Positions 9,639-18,325 of a stretch of 57,368 bases of DNA are shown here, piece after piece. The stretch covers positions 1 to 57,368 of the forward strand of contig JANOXC010000021.1 of the NCBI GenBank assembly GCA_031418215.1, written 5' to 3'. The number at the start of each line of letters is the position of its first letter. Positions within the stretch are counted from its first letter, which is position 1. The stretch comes from JANOXC01 sp031418215 (GTDB taxonomy: Bacteria; Bacteroidota; Bacteroidia; AKYH767-A; OLB10). The notes beneath the pieces are model-generated. The model was not told the DNA's origin and searched no databases. It saw only the letters and a program-made list of their open reading frames with translations. Made by a program: the position numbers and the translations under genes.

Positions 9639-9659
9639 TTTCGTGATACTTCTGTGATA
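9639..9659 (+). promoter_or_regulatory. GTGATA-N5-GTGATA tandem operator, copy 2
   Basis: Half-sites at 9643 and 9654 have the same 11-bp period and the same flanking TTTC and spacer as the copy at 5841-5861, differing at a single spacer base. The site ends 35 nt before the Omp28-like gene. The surrounding intergenic sequence is otherwise unrelated, which argues for selection rather than recent duplication. Confidence 0.5.
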
Positions 9660-9693
9660 ATTGATAAATATTTTTACCTAAAACAAAATTGAA

Positions 9694-10710
9694 ATGAAAA
9701 GATCTATTCTTTACTCAGCCCTTTTATTCACTCTTTCATTTTCCGCTTTTGCGCAGCGAAAAGTTTTAATTGAGCAATTTACAAATAGTGGTTGCCCATC
9801 ATGTGCCGGCAACACCCCTGTTGTCGCCGCATATGTAAATGCCAATCTGAATGATGTTATTATGCTTGCGTATCACACCTCATTTCCCTATTTTGATTCC
9901 ATGTATCATGAAAATTCATTTCAATCGGGCCAGCGGGTTGCATTTTATAATATAGGAGCCGTTCCCTTTGCAAGAGTGGATGGTAATTTCTTTGTCGGAA
10001 ATCTAGTATCCTCAATCAACACAACAATTCCTAATGCCGGTGCTGTTGTTCCCCGTTATAACATTTCATTCGCTAACAGTAATTTAAATGGCAACGTAGT
10101 AAATGCAAGTGTGCTATTTGAATCAACTAATGCAGCAAATAATGGCGAGCCGTTAAAAGCAATGATTGTTTTAGCGGAAAAAAAAGTGTTAAAAAACGCT
10201 TATGTATGCTGTGCAGGCAATAACAGCGAAACAGAATATCCGTGGGTAGTACGGAGAATGTTACCAGACGAAACCGGAACGACCCTTGTAAACACCAATA
10301 TAAATGGCAGTGAACTGATAAACGTATCATGGAACACAACCAATATTAAAGATTTCAATGAATTGCGCATTATAGCTTTTGTACAAAATACAACGACAAA
10401 AGCAATTTACCAATCTGAAATCTCTACTCCTTCAAGTGCAACGGGAATTTCCCAAAACAATATTTCGGCAGAAAATTTAGTTTCCATTGCCTACACCCCT
10501 TCCGGAAACATCCTTATTCATTTCAATCAACCTGAATATAATCACACACTTAAAATCATTGATGTAATTGGCAAAACAATTTATCAGGGAGAAATTAACA
10601 ATATATCTGATAAATTTATTGATGCTACAACTTTTCCAAGTGGTATTTATTTTATCCAAGTTTCAAATAAATATACAGTTGAAACCAAAAATATATTCTT
10701 GAGTCATTAA
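9694..10710 (+). CDS. Omp28-like thioredoxin-fold protein with T9SS type A sorting domain
   Basis: A 338-residue secreted protein. After a signal peptide (cleaved near residue 20, AFA|Q), the sequence VLIEQFTNSGCPSCAGNTP contains a CxxC pair (Cys34, Cys37) in a thioredoxin-like strand-turn, as in the Omp28/outer-membrane-protein family of Bacteroidota. The C-terminal 75 residues (LKIIDVIGKTIYQGEINN...GIYFIQVSNK) form a type A T9SS sorting domain, so export to the cell surface or medium is expected. The CxxC could support disulfide chemistry, but that is inference. It is preceded by the second GTGATA operator and followed after 17 nt by a P460-like gene, probably one transcript. Confidence 0.82.
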   Translation: MKRSILYSALLFTLSFSAFAQRKVLIEQFTNSGCPSCAGNTPVVAAYVNANLNDVIMLAYHTSFPYFDSMYHENSFQSGQRVAFYNIGAVPFARVDGNFFVGNLVSSINTTIPNAGAVVPRYNISFANSNLNGNVVNASVLFESTNAANNGEPLKAMIVLAEKKVLKNAYVCCAGNNSETEYPWVVRRMLPDETGTTLVNTNINGSELINVSWNTTNIKDFNELRIIAFVQNTTTKAIYQSEISTPSSATGISQNNISAENLVSIAYTPSGNILIHFNQPEYNHTLKIIDVIGKTIYQGEINNISDKFIDATTFPSGIYFIQVSNKYTVETKNIFLSH

Positions 10711-10727
10711 TCCAACATAAAACTAAT

Positions 10728-11228
10728 ATGAAAAATATTTTTTTCACAATTTCGTTTGTGTTATTTTTAGTTGTGGCATTACAATAATGTAAAAAAGACA
10801 AAAACGGATCGCCAGCTGATACTGATTTGTACAATGCAGCAAGCAGTACTAGCGGTTACACTTACTATATTGGCACTCCCGGCATTACAGCAGGAGAAGG
10901 CAACAGCACTCACGGTTTTGAACGTGTGCGCTTAAATTCAATTGCACAGACGGCATTAGATTCATTGGGGAAACTTCCAGGTGCGTCTTTTCCTGCAGGT
11001 TCAATAATTGTAAAAGAAATTTATCCTTCAGCAACAGGCAGTTTAAGCCTTTATGCTGTTATGAAGAAAGATGCAAGTAACAGTAGTGCAGGCAGTGGTT
11101 ATTTATGGGCAGAATTTAAACCCGATGGTTCTACAACATTCAGCATTTCGAAAAAAGGAGATGGCTGCATCAGTTGTCATAGCAACTCAACAAATCGTGA
11201 TTTGGTAAGGACTTTTGATTTGCATTAA
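10728..11228 (+). pseudogene. Cytochrome P460-like c-type heme lipoprotein, interrupted by a stop in the lipobox
   Basis: From ATG 10728 the reading gives a lipoprotein signal (MKNIFFTISFVLFLVVALQ), then TAA at 10785-10787, and then in the same frame CKKDKNGS and a mature domain to 11228. The stop sits exactly where the residue before the lipidated Cys should be; one base change (TCA to TAA) would restore LQSCKKD. The mature part has the P460-like layout: HGFERVRLNS, YAVMKKDASNS, YLWAEFKPDG and a single heme motif CISCH near the C-terminus. P460 family members bind heme and act on hydroxylamine or NO-type substrates, or have unknown roles. A TTG at 10827 could start a signal-less product, but export would then fail. 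Nonsense mutation or sequencing error are both possible. It is probably co-transcribed with the Omp28-like gene. Confidence 0.7.
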
Positions 11229-11382
11229 CATAATTATTATCTCCTCACAAAAGTTCATATGCGTTATTCCTATGATCAGTAATTTATTTGCTCTTCTTTT
11301 CTGCAATTAAAACGCTGCTTTCTCACAAGAAAGAGCTTTGCCTGAAGATTTTCTTTAATCAATAACACAGGCGCTGTTTCTT

Positions 11383-11664
11383 TTGACAATCACATCAGTA
11401 AGCAAATGTGACGGAATTCAAATATTTCCTCCAACTGTCAAAAACATAAAACCGGCTGTGGCAATGAGTCAAAATTTTGAAGGTGAGAAATCTTCTAAAA
11501 ATGAATTGTTTATAAAATTAGTTGCGCAGAATAATATTAGAAACACCATTGCCCAAATAAGGGCTAAAAGTGAGATTTTAAAAGAAATGGAAAGCAAAGG
11601 TGAAATTAAAATAGTAGGGGCCTTTTACACCTTGCGAACCGGTAAATTAGAATTTGTTGAATAA
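11383..11664 (+). pseudogene. C-terminal remnant of a beta-carbonic anhydrase
   Basis: About 80 residues match the C-terminal part of bacterial beta-carbonic anhydrases: KNIKPAVAMSQ, then SKNELFIKLVAQNNIRNTIAQIRAKSEILKEMESKGEIKIVGAFY and TGKLEFVE. This is the helical tail plus the last strand that follow the zinc site. The N-terminal two thirds, including the Cys-Asp and His-x-x-Cys zinc ligands, are missing upstream, and the only starts are weak (TTG at 11383). Beta-carbonic anhydrases usually exceed 200 residues, so this fragment cannot hydrate CO2. It sits in a run of broken genes. Confidence 0.7.
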
Positions 11665-11751
11665 ACATTTAAAGCATCAAATTACTAGCGACCATTGCGA
11701 GTGGAGATTTATAATTGTAAGCATTAATACACCAATAATAAAATATAAATA

Positions 11752-12657
11752 GTGAATAAAACAATTGTAGTATTGGGGGCCACGGGAAATTTAGGCGGGC
11801 GAATTGTAAAAGCATTAATAGCCAATGGAGCAGAGGTTAAAGCAATTGTACGTTTATCGACAGACCTAAAAAAGATAAATGAGTTAGAACAGAAAGGAGT
11901 CAAGGTCATTCAGGTTGACACCAGTAGTAAATCGGAGATTTCAAAACACTGTATTGGCGCACAGTGTGTTGTGTCGGCGATAGCCGGTATAACAGAAACT
12001 ATTATTAATACACAAACTATTATTATGGAGGCTGCAGTTGAAGCGAAGGTTCAAAGATTTATACCTAGTGATTATTCAAGTGATTTTACCAATTTAACAG
12101 AAGGTCAAAATAGAAATTTAGATTTTCGAAGAGCGTTCCATAAGCAGCTTGAAAAAGCACCGATCAAAGCAACCACTATATTTAACGGTGCCTTTATGGA
12201 TTTATTAACTACGGATATGCCGCTGATACTGTTTTAACAAAAACGTATTTTATGTTGGGGCAGCCCAAATCAAGTTATGGAATTTACCACCATTGATAAT
12301 GTAGCCGGATTTACGGCTGAAGCAGCAATGGACGACAATACCCCCAGATATTTAAGAATTGCAGGTAATAGACTTTCATGTAACGATTTTGTAAATTTGC
12401 TTAGTGAACTTACCAATAAAAACTATAAAATATTCAAACCGGGAGGGATTGGGCTTTTGAATATGCTTATAAAAACAACAAGGCTGTTTTCGCCTTCAAA
12501 AAATGAACTTTACCCCGCTTGGCAAGGAATGCAATATATGAGGGACATGATGGAGGGTAAAATAATTTTCCAAAAGTATGATAACAATAGATATTCAAAA
12601 ATTGGGTGGACATCGGTTAAAGAATTTCTCATTATGCAAGAAGTAATGCTTAAATAA
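11752..12657 (+). pseudogene. NmrA-like NAD(P)-binding protein with an in-frame stop
   Basis: One frame from GTG 11752 to 12657 encodes about 300 residues of an NmrA/isoflavone-reductase-like atypical SDR, broken by TAA at 12235-12237 (codon 162). The N-terminus has the cofactor loop VVLGATGNLGGRIVKALI; the middle has KVQRFIPSDYSSDF. After the stop, the same frame continues QKRILCWGSPNQVMEFTTIDNVAGF, the usual next part of the family, so nothing but the stop separates the halves. A single AAA to TAA change would explain it. The second half alone (from ATG 12277) lacks the nucleotide-binding site. Total length matches the family (about 300). Confidence 0.75.
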
Positions 12658-13189
12658 TTTAACTAACTAGCAGCAAATAAATAGTTATGCTTCATACACC
12701 GCTTACCTAATTTAACCTAGCAATATTTGAAAGTGCTAATTAAAGCATAGGAGCCAATAAATAATAAGTAAAAAAACTCTGCTGATTCTTCCTATAAATT
12801 ACCGCAAATGAAAAAATATTGTTTTTTGCTTTTCTCTGTTCTGCACTATAGCAATCTTTTCGCCCCACCACTGGCTCAAGTCCTTATCTGTGCCTATCTC
12901 TAAAAAATGAACCTCATATCGCTTGCCTATTTCCAAACAAATATCCCGAGGAGTCATATCGACTTCCTTACTGAAAACAACTCTTCGATATTTGGCAGGG
13001 CATACCAAATGATATAACAAAACCGAAATATTGTGCTATTTATTTTACTATCCGTCCTTTATCAAAAGTAAAAAGCGACCTAGGCGGCAGGGAACTAACC
13101 CCAATGAGATCAGAATTATATGGCCCAAAAAATATAAGTATCAATTGGATAGGTACTAACCCTATCAATTCATTACTTTTGACTATCTT
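12658..13189. other. Gene-poor stretch with only an IS200 fragment
   Basis: Apart from the tnpA remnant at 12799-13020, I see no coding pattern here. The sequence is AT-rich with scattered stops in all frames. Bases 12864-12882 match a second copy at 13531-13549 in 18 of 19 positions. Confidence 0.5.
12799..13020 (-). pseudogene. IS200/IS605-family Y1 transposase (tnpA) fragment
   Basis: The minus strand reads YHLVCPAKYRRVVFSKEV and then CLEIGKRYEVHFLEIGTDKD, the N-terminal half of an IS200-type TnpA. Upstream codons (HNISVLL) also belong to the family but follow an in-frame TAG, so the true start is lost. The homology ends at DKD, just before the HUH metal-binding motif; the rest (LSQWWGEK...) is unrelated. 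Both the HUH motif and the catalytic Tyr are missing, so the element is dead. The break point coincides with a 19-bp sequence repeated at 13531. Confidence 0.7.
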
Positions 13190-13495
13190 ATGAACAGCAA
13201 CACCTGCCTATTATATAATAATGTACATGATGTTTATCATAAACTGATTTTATTTTGTATTGCTAAGGATTTCAGAATTAAAGAAAGTAATGAAAAATAT
13301 TATTTTTTGAGAGCAAAAAAAAGCTCCTTGTTATTCTGGAAAAATTTGCGATTGGAACTAGAGATTCTTACAGCTGACAAAGAAAAAGTACAGGTTACAG
13401 CCATGCTTTATAAGTTTGGCAAACGGCAACCTGCGCTGGAGTCAGAATATATAATCAGCATTGAAAAATTTTTGAATGCCGCTCAAGAAGGTTAA
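13190..13495 (+). CDS. Small hypothetical protein
   Basis: I do not recognise this 101-residue open frame. It has a plausible ATG start, a mixed alpha/beta composition, no signal peptide and no membrane segment. Charged, protein-like stretches (FRIKESNEKYYFLRAKKSS, LRLELEILTADKEKVQVTAML) suggest a real small globular protein. It lies in a decaying region without operon partners. Confidence 0.45.
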   Translation: MNSNTCLLYNNVHDVYHKLILFCIAKDFRIKESNEKYYFLRAKKSSLLFWKNLRLELEILTADKEKVQVTAMLYKFGKRQPALESEYIISIEKFLNAAQEG

Positions 13496-13530
13496 TACTG
13501 GTAAGGGTTTAGTAATAAGGGTCTGACAAA

Positions 13531-13584
13531 CCCACCGCTGGCTCAAGTCTTAGCGCGAAGCTTTAGTGTAGCATGACTTGGGCC
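13531..13584 (+). repeat. Imperfect hairpin element with a partial second copy at 12864
   Basis: GGCTCAAGTC (13540-13549) pairs with GACTTGGGCC (13575-13584), a 10-bp stem with one G-T pair and a 25-nt loop. The left part with its flank (13531-13549) recurs at 12864-12882 with one mismatch, precisely at the break in the IS200 fragment. This looks like a small palindromic repeat (REP-like) or the end of an uncharacterised element. Confidence 0.45.
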
Positions 13585-13736
13585 TTTCAATTGATAGTTC
13601 AGCTACTGTTAAAATTAAGACCCTTTGATAAGAAATATTTATTACACAATATGATCATCGGAATATCTTATTTATTAAATAATTAAAGTCACGCCGAGTA
13701 CTCAAGGCGATTAGTAGGTGACATAAATTAAAACGA

Positions 13737-14060
13737 ATGATTGTATCAATAACCAAAATCGAATTAATTTCTTATTCAAAACTCATTGCTTTTTTTAAGT
13801 TTAATGGGCAAATTATAAAGGAGTTGAAACAATCAAAGACTCAAAAATATAAGATTGCCGGCAGCTGGAATTTGAAACAGTGGTATACCATGACATTATG
13901 GATCAATGAAAATGACCTTAACGACTTTTATCGTAATGGAACACATTTAGAATCGATGAAACAATCGAAAACATTTTCTTCTAAAATTCAATCGAAACGG
14001 ATATATAAAGATGACTTGATAAGTTGGATGGAAGCGAAAAAACTTTTTGTCAATACCTGA
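13737..14060 (+). CDS. Small cytoplasmic protein, possibly ABM-fold/DUF3291-like
   Basis: A 107-residue complete frame. The pattern SWNLKQWYTMTLWINENDLNDFYRNGTHLESMKQS resembles small ferredoxin-like (antibiotic biosynthesis monooxygenase superfamily) proteins, in which a strand with a central Trp is followed by a helix ending in a conserved His. The family is assigned by resemblance only, and no substrate can be proposed. No signal peptide. It is isolated, 85 nt before the hydrolase gene. Confidence 0.5.
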   Translation: MIVSITKIELISYSKLIAFFKFNGQIIKELKQSKTQKYKIAGSWNLKQWYTMTLWINENDLNDFYRNGTHLESMKQSKTFSSKIQSKRIYKDDLISWMEAKKLFVNT

Positions 14061-14145
14061 TCATTTGAAAATGATTAATGCTAACAATACAATTTCATTC
14101 AGCGAATTTTGCTAATGTTGCTCGCTGGATATAACTACAAGAAAA

Positions 14146-15336
14146 ATGAATAAATATTTGATTCTCCTTTTAACAATTCTATTGTGCAGCAATCTTTTTG
14201 CACAACCCTTTCAAATCGGACATACTACAATTACTTTAATTGATACCTCTCGGAACAATCGCGCTATTCCTACTGAAATATATTACCCTGCTGATGTGTC
14301 AGGAAATAATGTACCGATTACTCTTGCAACGAATAATAAATTTCCTGTAATTAGTTTCGGACACGGGTTTGTTATGACCTGGGATGCATATCAGAATATT
14401 TGGGATGCCGTTGTGCCTGAAGGATTCATTATTGCATTTCCGAAAACCGAAGGAGGTTTTGCGCCTTCACATATTGAATTTGGAAAAGACATTGCTTTTG
14501 TACTTACTGAATTAACCGCTCTTGGTCAAGACACTTCTACCTTGTTCTCTAATCGTGTTGACACGATGAATTGCGTGATGGGGCATAGCATGGGGGGCGG
14601 TGCTGCTTTTCTGGCTGCACAGTTGAGTCCCACAGTAAAAATATTAGCGACACTTGCTCCTGCCGAAACAAATCCATCAGCAATACAAGCCGCGGCAAGC
14701 CTTAGTATACCTTCATTGATATTTGCCGGCGGTAATGATTGTGTCACCCCTCCTCCGGCTAATCAAATACAGATGTATGACTCATTGCAAAGCAGTTGCA
14801 AAACATTTGTAAGTATTATTGGTGGAAGCCATTGTCAGATGGCTGATAATAATTTTTTGTGCAGTTTTGGCGAGGCCACGTGTACTCCACAGCCTACCAT
14901 TACACGACAAGAACAGCATACTGCCATTAATCGCTATTTACTTCCCTGGTTAAAACATGAATTGAAAAGTGATTGTAATGCAGGTGCGCAATTTGATTCA
15001 CTGATTACAGCAGATACAACTATTGCTTTTCAAAAAACATGTATGCTTTGCAATACTTCGTTTTATAATGAAAACACTTCAACTTTCAATATTGAACTAT
15101 TTCCAAATCCGTTTCAGGATAAACTATTTATTCGGATTGGCAATTCAGGAAATAGCAAAGTACTTATTGATTTATATACCATGAGCGGCCTTAAAATACT
15201 TTCACAAACTTTTTCAAACGTCAAACGCGATGAAATATTTAAAATAAATGTAGATGAGAATTTGTCTGCAGGAATTTATGTGCTGAAAATGACATCAGGC
15301 GGTAATGAAAGTGTAATGAAAATTATTAGGGAATAA
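14146..15336 (+). CDS. Secreted alpha/beta hydrolase with T9SS type A sorting domain
   Basis: A 396-residue exported hydrolase. The signal peptide is cleaved near residue 19 (NLFA|QP). The catalytic domain has a nucleophile elbow GHSMGGG (Ser148), a probable acid in FAGGNDCVTPP and a probable His in GGSHCQM, with an HGF loop upstream (SFGHGFVMTWDAY) that would form the oxyanion hole. The layout is close to the dienelactone-hydrolase/chlorophyllase/cutinase-like polyester hydrolases. The C-terminal 80 residues (IELFPNPFQDKLFIRIG...GIYVLKMTSGG) are a type A T9SS sorting domain. Esterase activity is likely; the true substrate is unknown. Confidence 0.82.
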   Translation: MNKYLILLLTILLCSNLFAQPFQIGHTTITLIDTSRNNRAIPTEIYYPADVSGNNVPITLATNNKFPVISFGHGFVMTWDAYQNIWDAVVPEGFIIAFPKTEGGFAPSHIEFGKDIAFVLTELTALGQDTSTLFSNRVDTMNCVMGHSMGGGAAFLAAQLSPTVKILATLAPAETNPSAIQAAASLSIPSLIFAGGNDCVTPPPANQIQMYDSLQSSCKTFVSIIGGSHCQMADNNFLCSFGEATCTPQPTITRQEQHTAINRYLLPWLKHELKSDCNAGAQFDSLITADTTIAFQKTCMLCNTSFYNENTSTFNIELFPNPFQDKLFIRIGNSGNSKVLIDLYTMSGLKILSQTFSNVKRDEIFKINVDENLSAGIYVLKMTSGGNESVMKIIRE

Positions 15337-15627
15337 AAATCTATTAAATCTTTTGCTTTACTCTGTTACTTAGATGATAAATAAATCGCACAATAAAACA
15401 TGAAAAAATTAAATAAAGCGATATATAATAATTTAATCGCATTTGGCGGATTTTTGGTCTGCACAGCCCGTTTTGCGAATAATCAAATTTTAGTTTTTCA
15501 ACTCAATCTTTGCGGTAAAATTAACACACTTCATTTAGCTGTAACCCTTGCTCCATCATTTCGGCATAATCATGCGTTTAGCTCGGTTGTAAAACCACGC
15601 ATTTATTTTAATTTTTAATCCTTGATT

Positions 15628-16545
15628 ATGGCGAACAATAGTATAATTTCAATTAAAAACCTCAACAAGTTTTACGGAAGTTTTCATGTGATCAGCAACT
15701 TAAATCTTGAGATACCCGAAGGCGAAGTTTTTGGTTTTCTCGGGCCAAACGGAGCAGGAAAGAGCACAACTTTACGTATGCTGTTAACACTAATTCAACC
15801 TACGTCGGGCGATATTTGGGTGTTCAATAAAAATCTTAAAACAGATCGCAGGGAAATTTTGCAACAGATTGGCAGTATAATCGAAAAGCCGGACTTTTAT
15901 CTTTATTTATCAGCAATGAATAATTTAAAAATTCAAGCAGGCTTGAGTAGATTGCGCCCAAGCAAATCGAAGCTTTTTGAAATGTTTGAATTGGTAGGGC
16001 TTAAAGGAAGAGAACAGGATAAGGTAAAAGCATATTCGCATGGCATGAAGCAGCGTTTGGGCATAGCACAGACACTCATACATGACCCCAGGTTGATTAT
16101 ACTAGATGAACCGACTACCGGTCTGGATCCACAAGGTATTATTGATTTGCGCAATATGATTTTGCATTTAAAAAATGATTTGAAGAAAACAATCGTGCTT
16201 TCTTCACACATTCTGAGCGAAATTGAATTGATAGCCGACAGTATGACCATCATTAACAATGGGAAGGCTGTGGTTCAAGGAAAAGTAGGCGACTTGTTAT
16301 CCAACGAAGATTTGATAATTAGTATAGAGCCTCAATCTATGGCTAATTGTCTGTCTGCTATTCAACAAAGTGCGTGGCAGAAAAAGTGGCGAGCCAACAA
16401 TAAAAATGCAATTGAGTTAAACTTAAGTAAAGCAGAAATTCCTGAATTGAATAAATTTTTACTGGAGCATAATCTACCTACATACAGTGTAAGCTATAAG
16501 CGTACGCTTGAAGATTATTTTTTAAAATTAACAAGCCAAAATTAA
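15628..16545 (+). CDS. ABC transporter ATP-binding protein
   Basis: A 305-residue ABC ATPase of the CcmA/drug-exporter type. It has Walker A GPNGAGKST (about residues 39-47), signature SHGMKQRLG, Walker B LIILDEP with DPQG after it, and an H-loop in VLSSHILSEIE. The C-terminal 90 residues are the variable regulatory tail seen in NatA/BcrA-type exporters. ATG 15628 is preferred over the upstream TTG 15622. It overlaps the permease gene by one nucleotide, giving a classic two-gene ABC-2 exporter; the cargo is not evident. Confidence 0.9.
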   Translation: MANNSIISIKNLNKFYGSFHVISNLNLEIPEGEVFGFLGPNGAGKSTTLRMLLTLIQPTSGDIWVFNKNLKTDRREILQQIGSIIEKPDFYLYLSAMNNLKIQAGLSRLRPSKSKLFEMFELVGLKGREQDKVKAYSHGMKQRLGIAQTLIHDPRLIILDEPTTGLDPQGIIDLRNMILHLKNDLKKTIVLSSHILSEIELIADSMTIINNGKAVVQGKVGDLLSNEDLIISIEPQSMANCLSAIQQSAWQKKWRANNKNAIELNLSKAEIPELNKFLLEHNLPTYSVSYKRTLEDYFLKLTSQN

Positions 16546-17384
16546 TGATAAACCTAATTAAACTGGAGCTTTTCAAAATTGTAACGAAGCCAAGGAGCTA
16601 TTTGGGATTTTTGGCTATTACGGTCGTTGTAATACTAATACAGTTCGCCTTTTATGTAGATGGAAAACAATATATAGAATTTATTTTTCAAGCACTCCAA
16701 AATTCCTTTCAAATTGAGGGCAATATATTGAATGGTTCATTAATTTGTTTTATAATTCTTCAGATGCTCATTATACAAATGCCTTTGTTAGTTGCCCTGG
16801 TTACCGGTGATTTGGTGTCGGGCGAAGCCGCATCGGGTACGATTCGTTTGTTGCTGTCGAAAACTTACTCACGAGGGCAAATTCTTTGGGCAAAATTCAT
16901 TGCCGGCAACATCTATACTTTTGCACTTATTTTGTGGTTAGGCATTTTAGCTTTGGGTATTGGTTTGTGGGTGTTTGGCACCGGTGATCTTGTTGTACTG
17001 AAAAGTGATGAACTCGTTATCCTTAGAGCTGATGATGTTATTTGGCGATTTCTGGGAGCTTTTTTTGTTGCGTTTTTTAGTCTTTCTGTAATCACTACTT
17101 TTTCATTAATGCTATCTTGCTTTGCTGACAATTCTATCACTCCCATTGTGGCTTCCATGAGTGTGATAATAATATTTACCATCATCGGCACATTAGATGT
17201 ACAATTGTTCGACACCATCAAGCCAGCCTTATTTACTACACACATGATTATTTGGAGAAATCTGTTTGACAATCCTTTGCCAACTTCTCAAATTGTTACT
17301 TCATTTGCCATTTTATTTGGTCACATTGTGTTATTTTTAAGTGTAGCCTTTTGGCATTTTAAACGAAAGGATATACAGAACTAG
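16545..17384 (+). CDS. ABC-2 type transporter permease
   Basis: A 279-residue integral membrane protein with about six helices (near residues 18-36, 60-95, 125-150, 165-190, 200-220, 245-268). The conserved motif DLVSGEAASGTIRLLLSKTYSRGQILWAK after the second helix is diagnostic for ABC-2 permeases. It pairs with the ATPase, whose stop it overlaps by one base, and is followed 6 nt later by a LolA-like gene in the same operon. Confidence 0.9.
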   Translation: MINLIKLELFKIVTKPRSYLGFLAITVVVILIQFAFYVDGKQYIEFIFQALQNSFQIEGNILNGSLICFIILQMLIIQMPLLVALVTGDLVSGEAASGTIRLLLSKTYSRGQILWAKFIAGNIYTFALILWLGILALGIGLWVFGTGDLVVLKSDELVILRADDVIWRFLGAFFVAFFSLSVITTFSLMLSCFADNSITPIVASMSVIIIFTIIGTLDVQLFDTIKPALFTTHMIIWRNLFDNPLPTSQIVTSFAILFGHIVLFLSVAFWHFKRKDIQN

Positions 17385-17390
17385 TTGACT

Positions 17391-18077
17391 ATGATGAAAT
17401 ATAAATTGTTTTTGTTTTTGATTTGGTGCCATGGAATGAATGGTTCGGCACAAACACCCCAGGAATTAATTGCCAAGGTGAATAAGAATTTTAACGGAGT
17501 GAAAGATTATTCAGCTGATTTAATGATGAATTTTTCTATACCCGGAGTAAATATAGAGCCCATGGCCGGTAAAGTTTTTTACAAACAACCTGATAAGTTT
17601 AGAGTTCGCACAAAAGGTATTGTTTTCCTACCAAAGCAAAATCCATATTATGCTTTAGCATTATTGAAAGATACTGATGCATACACAGCCGTAAGCGGAG
17701 GTATGGAAGAAATTCAGGCTGTAAACTGTTCAGTTATAAATATAATTCCTAGTAAAGAAAACGATTTAATTCTAGGTAAATTTTGGATTGATGCCGCAAA
17801 TGGGCTGGTAATTAAATCTCAACTCACAACAAAAAGTAATGGTACAGTTAGTATTGAGAATACATTTGGTAGTATGCGAACATTCGCCTTACCAGATAAA
17901 ATTGTTTTTACGATTGATGTAGCTAAGTTTAAAGTGCCTAAAGCGGTAGCTGTAGACTTAAATTCTAAATCAGCCCCTAAATCAGGTGGAAACCCAAAAG
18001 GGACCGGTATTATTTCATTACAGTTTTCGAAATACGTCCTCAATAAGAAAATGACGGATGACGTGTTTAAAGATTAA
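17391..18077 (+). CDS. LolA-like periplasmic lipoprotein-sorting protein
   Basis: A 228-residue protein with a signal peptide (cleaved near GSAQ) and the LolA/LolB half-barrel pattern: ELIAKVNKNFNGVKDYSADLMMNFS, then GKVFYKQPDKFRVRTKG, and paired later strands (LILGKFWIDAANGLVIKSQL). LolA-fold proteins bind acyl chains in the periplasm. Its operon position behind an ABC-2 exporter suggests that the three act together on a lipid or envelope substrate, which is inference. ATG 17391 is chosen over an upstream TTG at 17385. Confidence 0.78.
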   Translation: MMKYKLFLFLIWCHGMNGSAQTPQELIAKVNKNFNGVKDYSADLMMNFSIPGVNIEPMAGKVFYKQPDKFRVRTKGIVFLPKQNPYYALALLKDTDAYTAVSGGMEEIQAVNCSVINIIPSKENDLILGKFWIDAANGLVIKSQLTTKSNGTVSIENTFGSMRTFALPDKIVFTIDVAKFKVPKAVAVDLNSKSAPKSGGNPKGTGIISLQFSKYVLNKKMTDDVFKD

Positions 18078-18325
18078 TTGTTTTCATTATTTATTTTTTT
18101 TTATCCTTCTTGTTCAGATCTATACAATTTTACTCCTATGTTGAATTTTATTACCTTTGATATTAATAGAACAGCCCCCGTCCGCTGCCATAGCAAAGCG
18201 TTAATTATTGTTCTCAGATAAAATAATTGGATGATTGAAAATAAATTTAATGGTCACAACCAAAATAGTAAACCCAAGTAATCCGTATAGTCCCAATCAA
18301 CAGTAAATAAAAAATAAAAAACAAC

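Noticed and set aside
10785..12237. Stop-codon reassignment as an explanation for the two in-frame TAA codons
   Set aside because: Intact genes throughout the window end in TAA, so TAA is a true stop here; independent mutations or sequence errors are simpler.
15400..15618. 72-residue open frame between the hydrolase and the ABC ATPase
   Set aside because: Composition is unlike a folded protein, it has no recognisable motif and no operon coupling; probably chance in AT-rich DNA.
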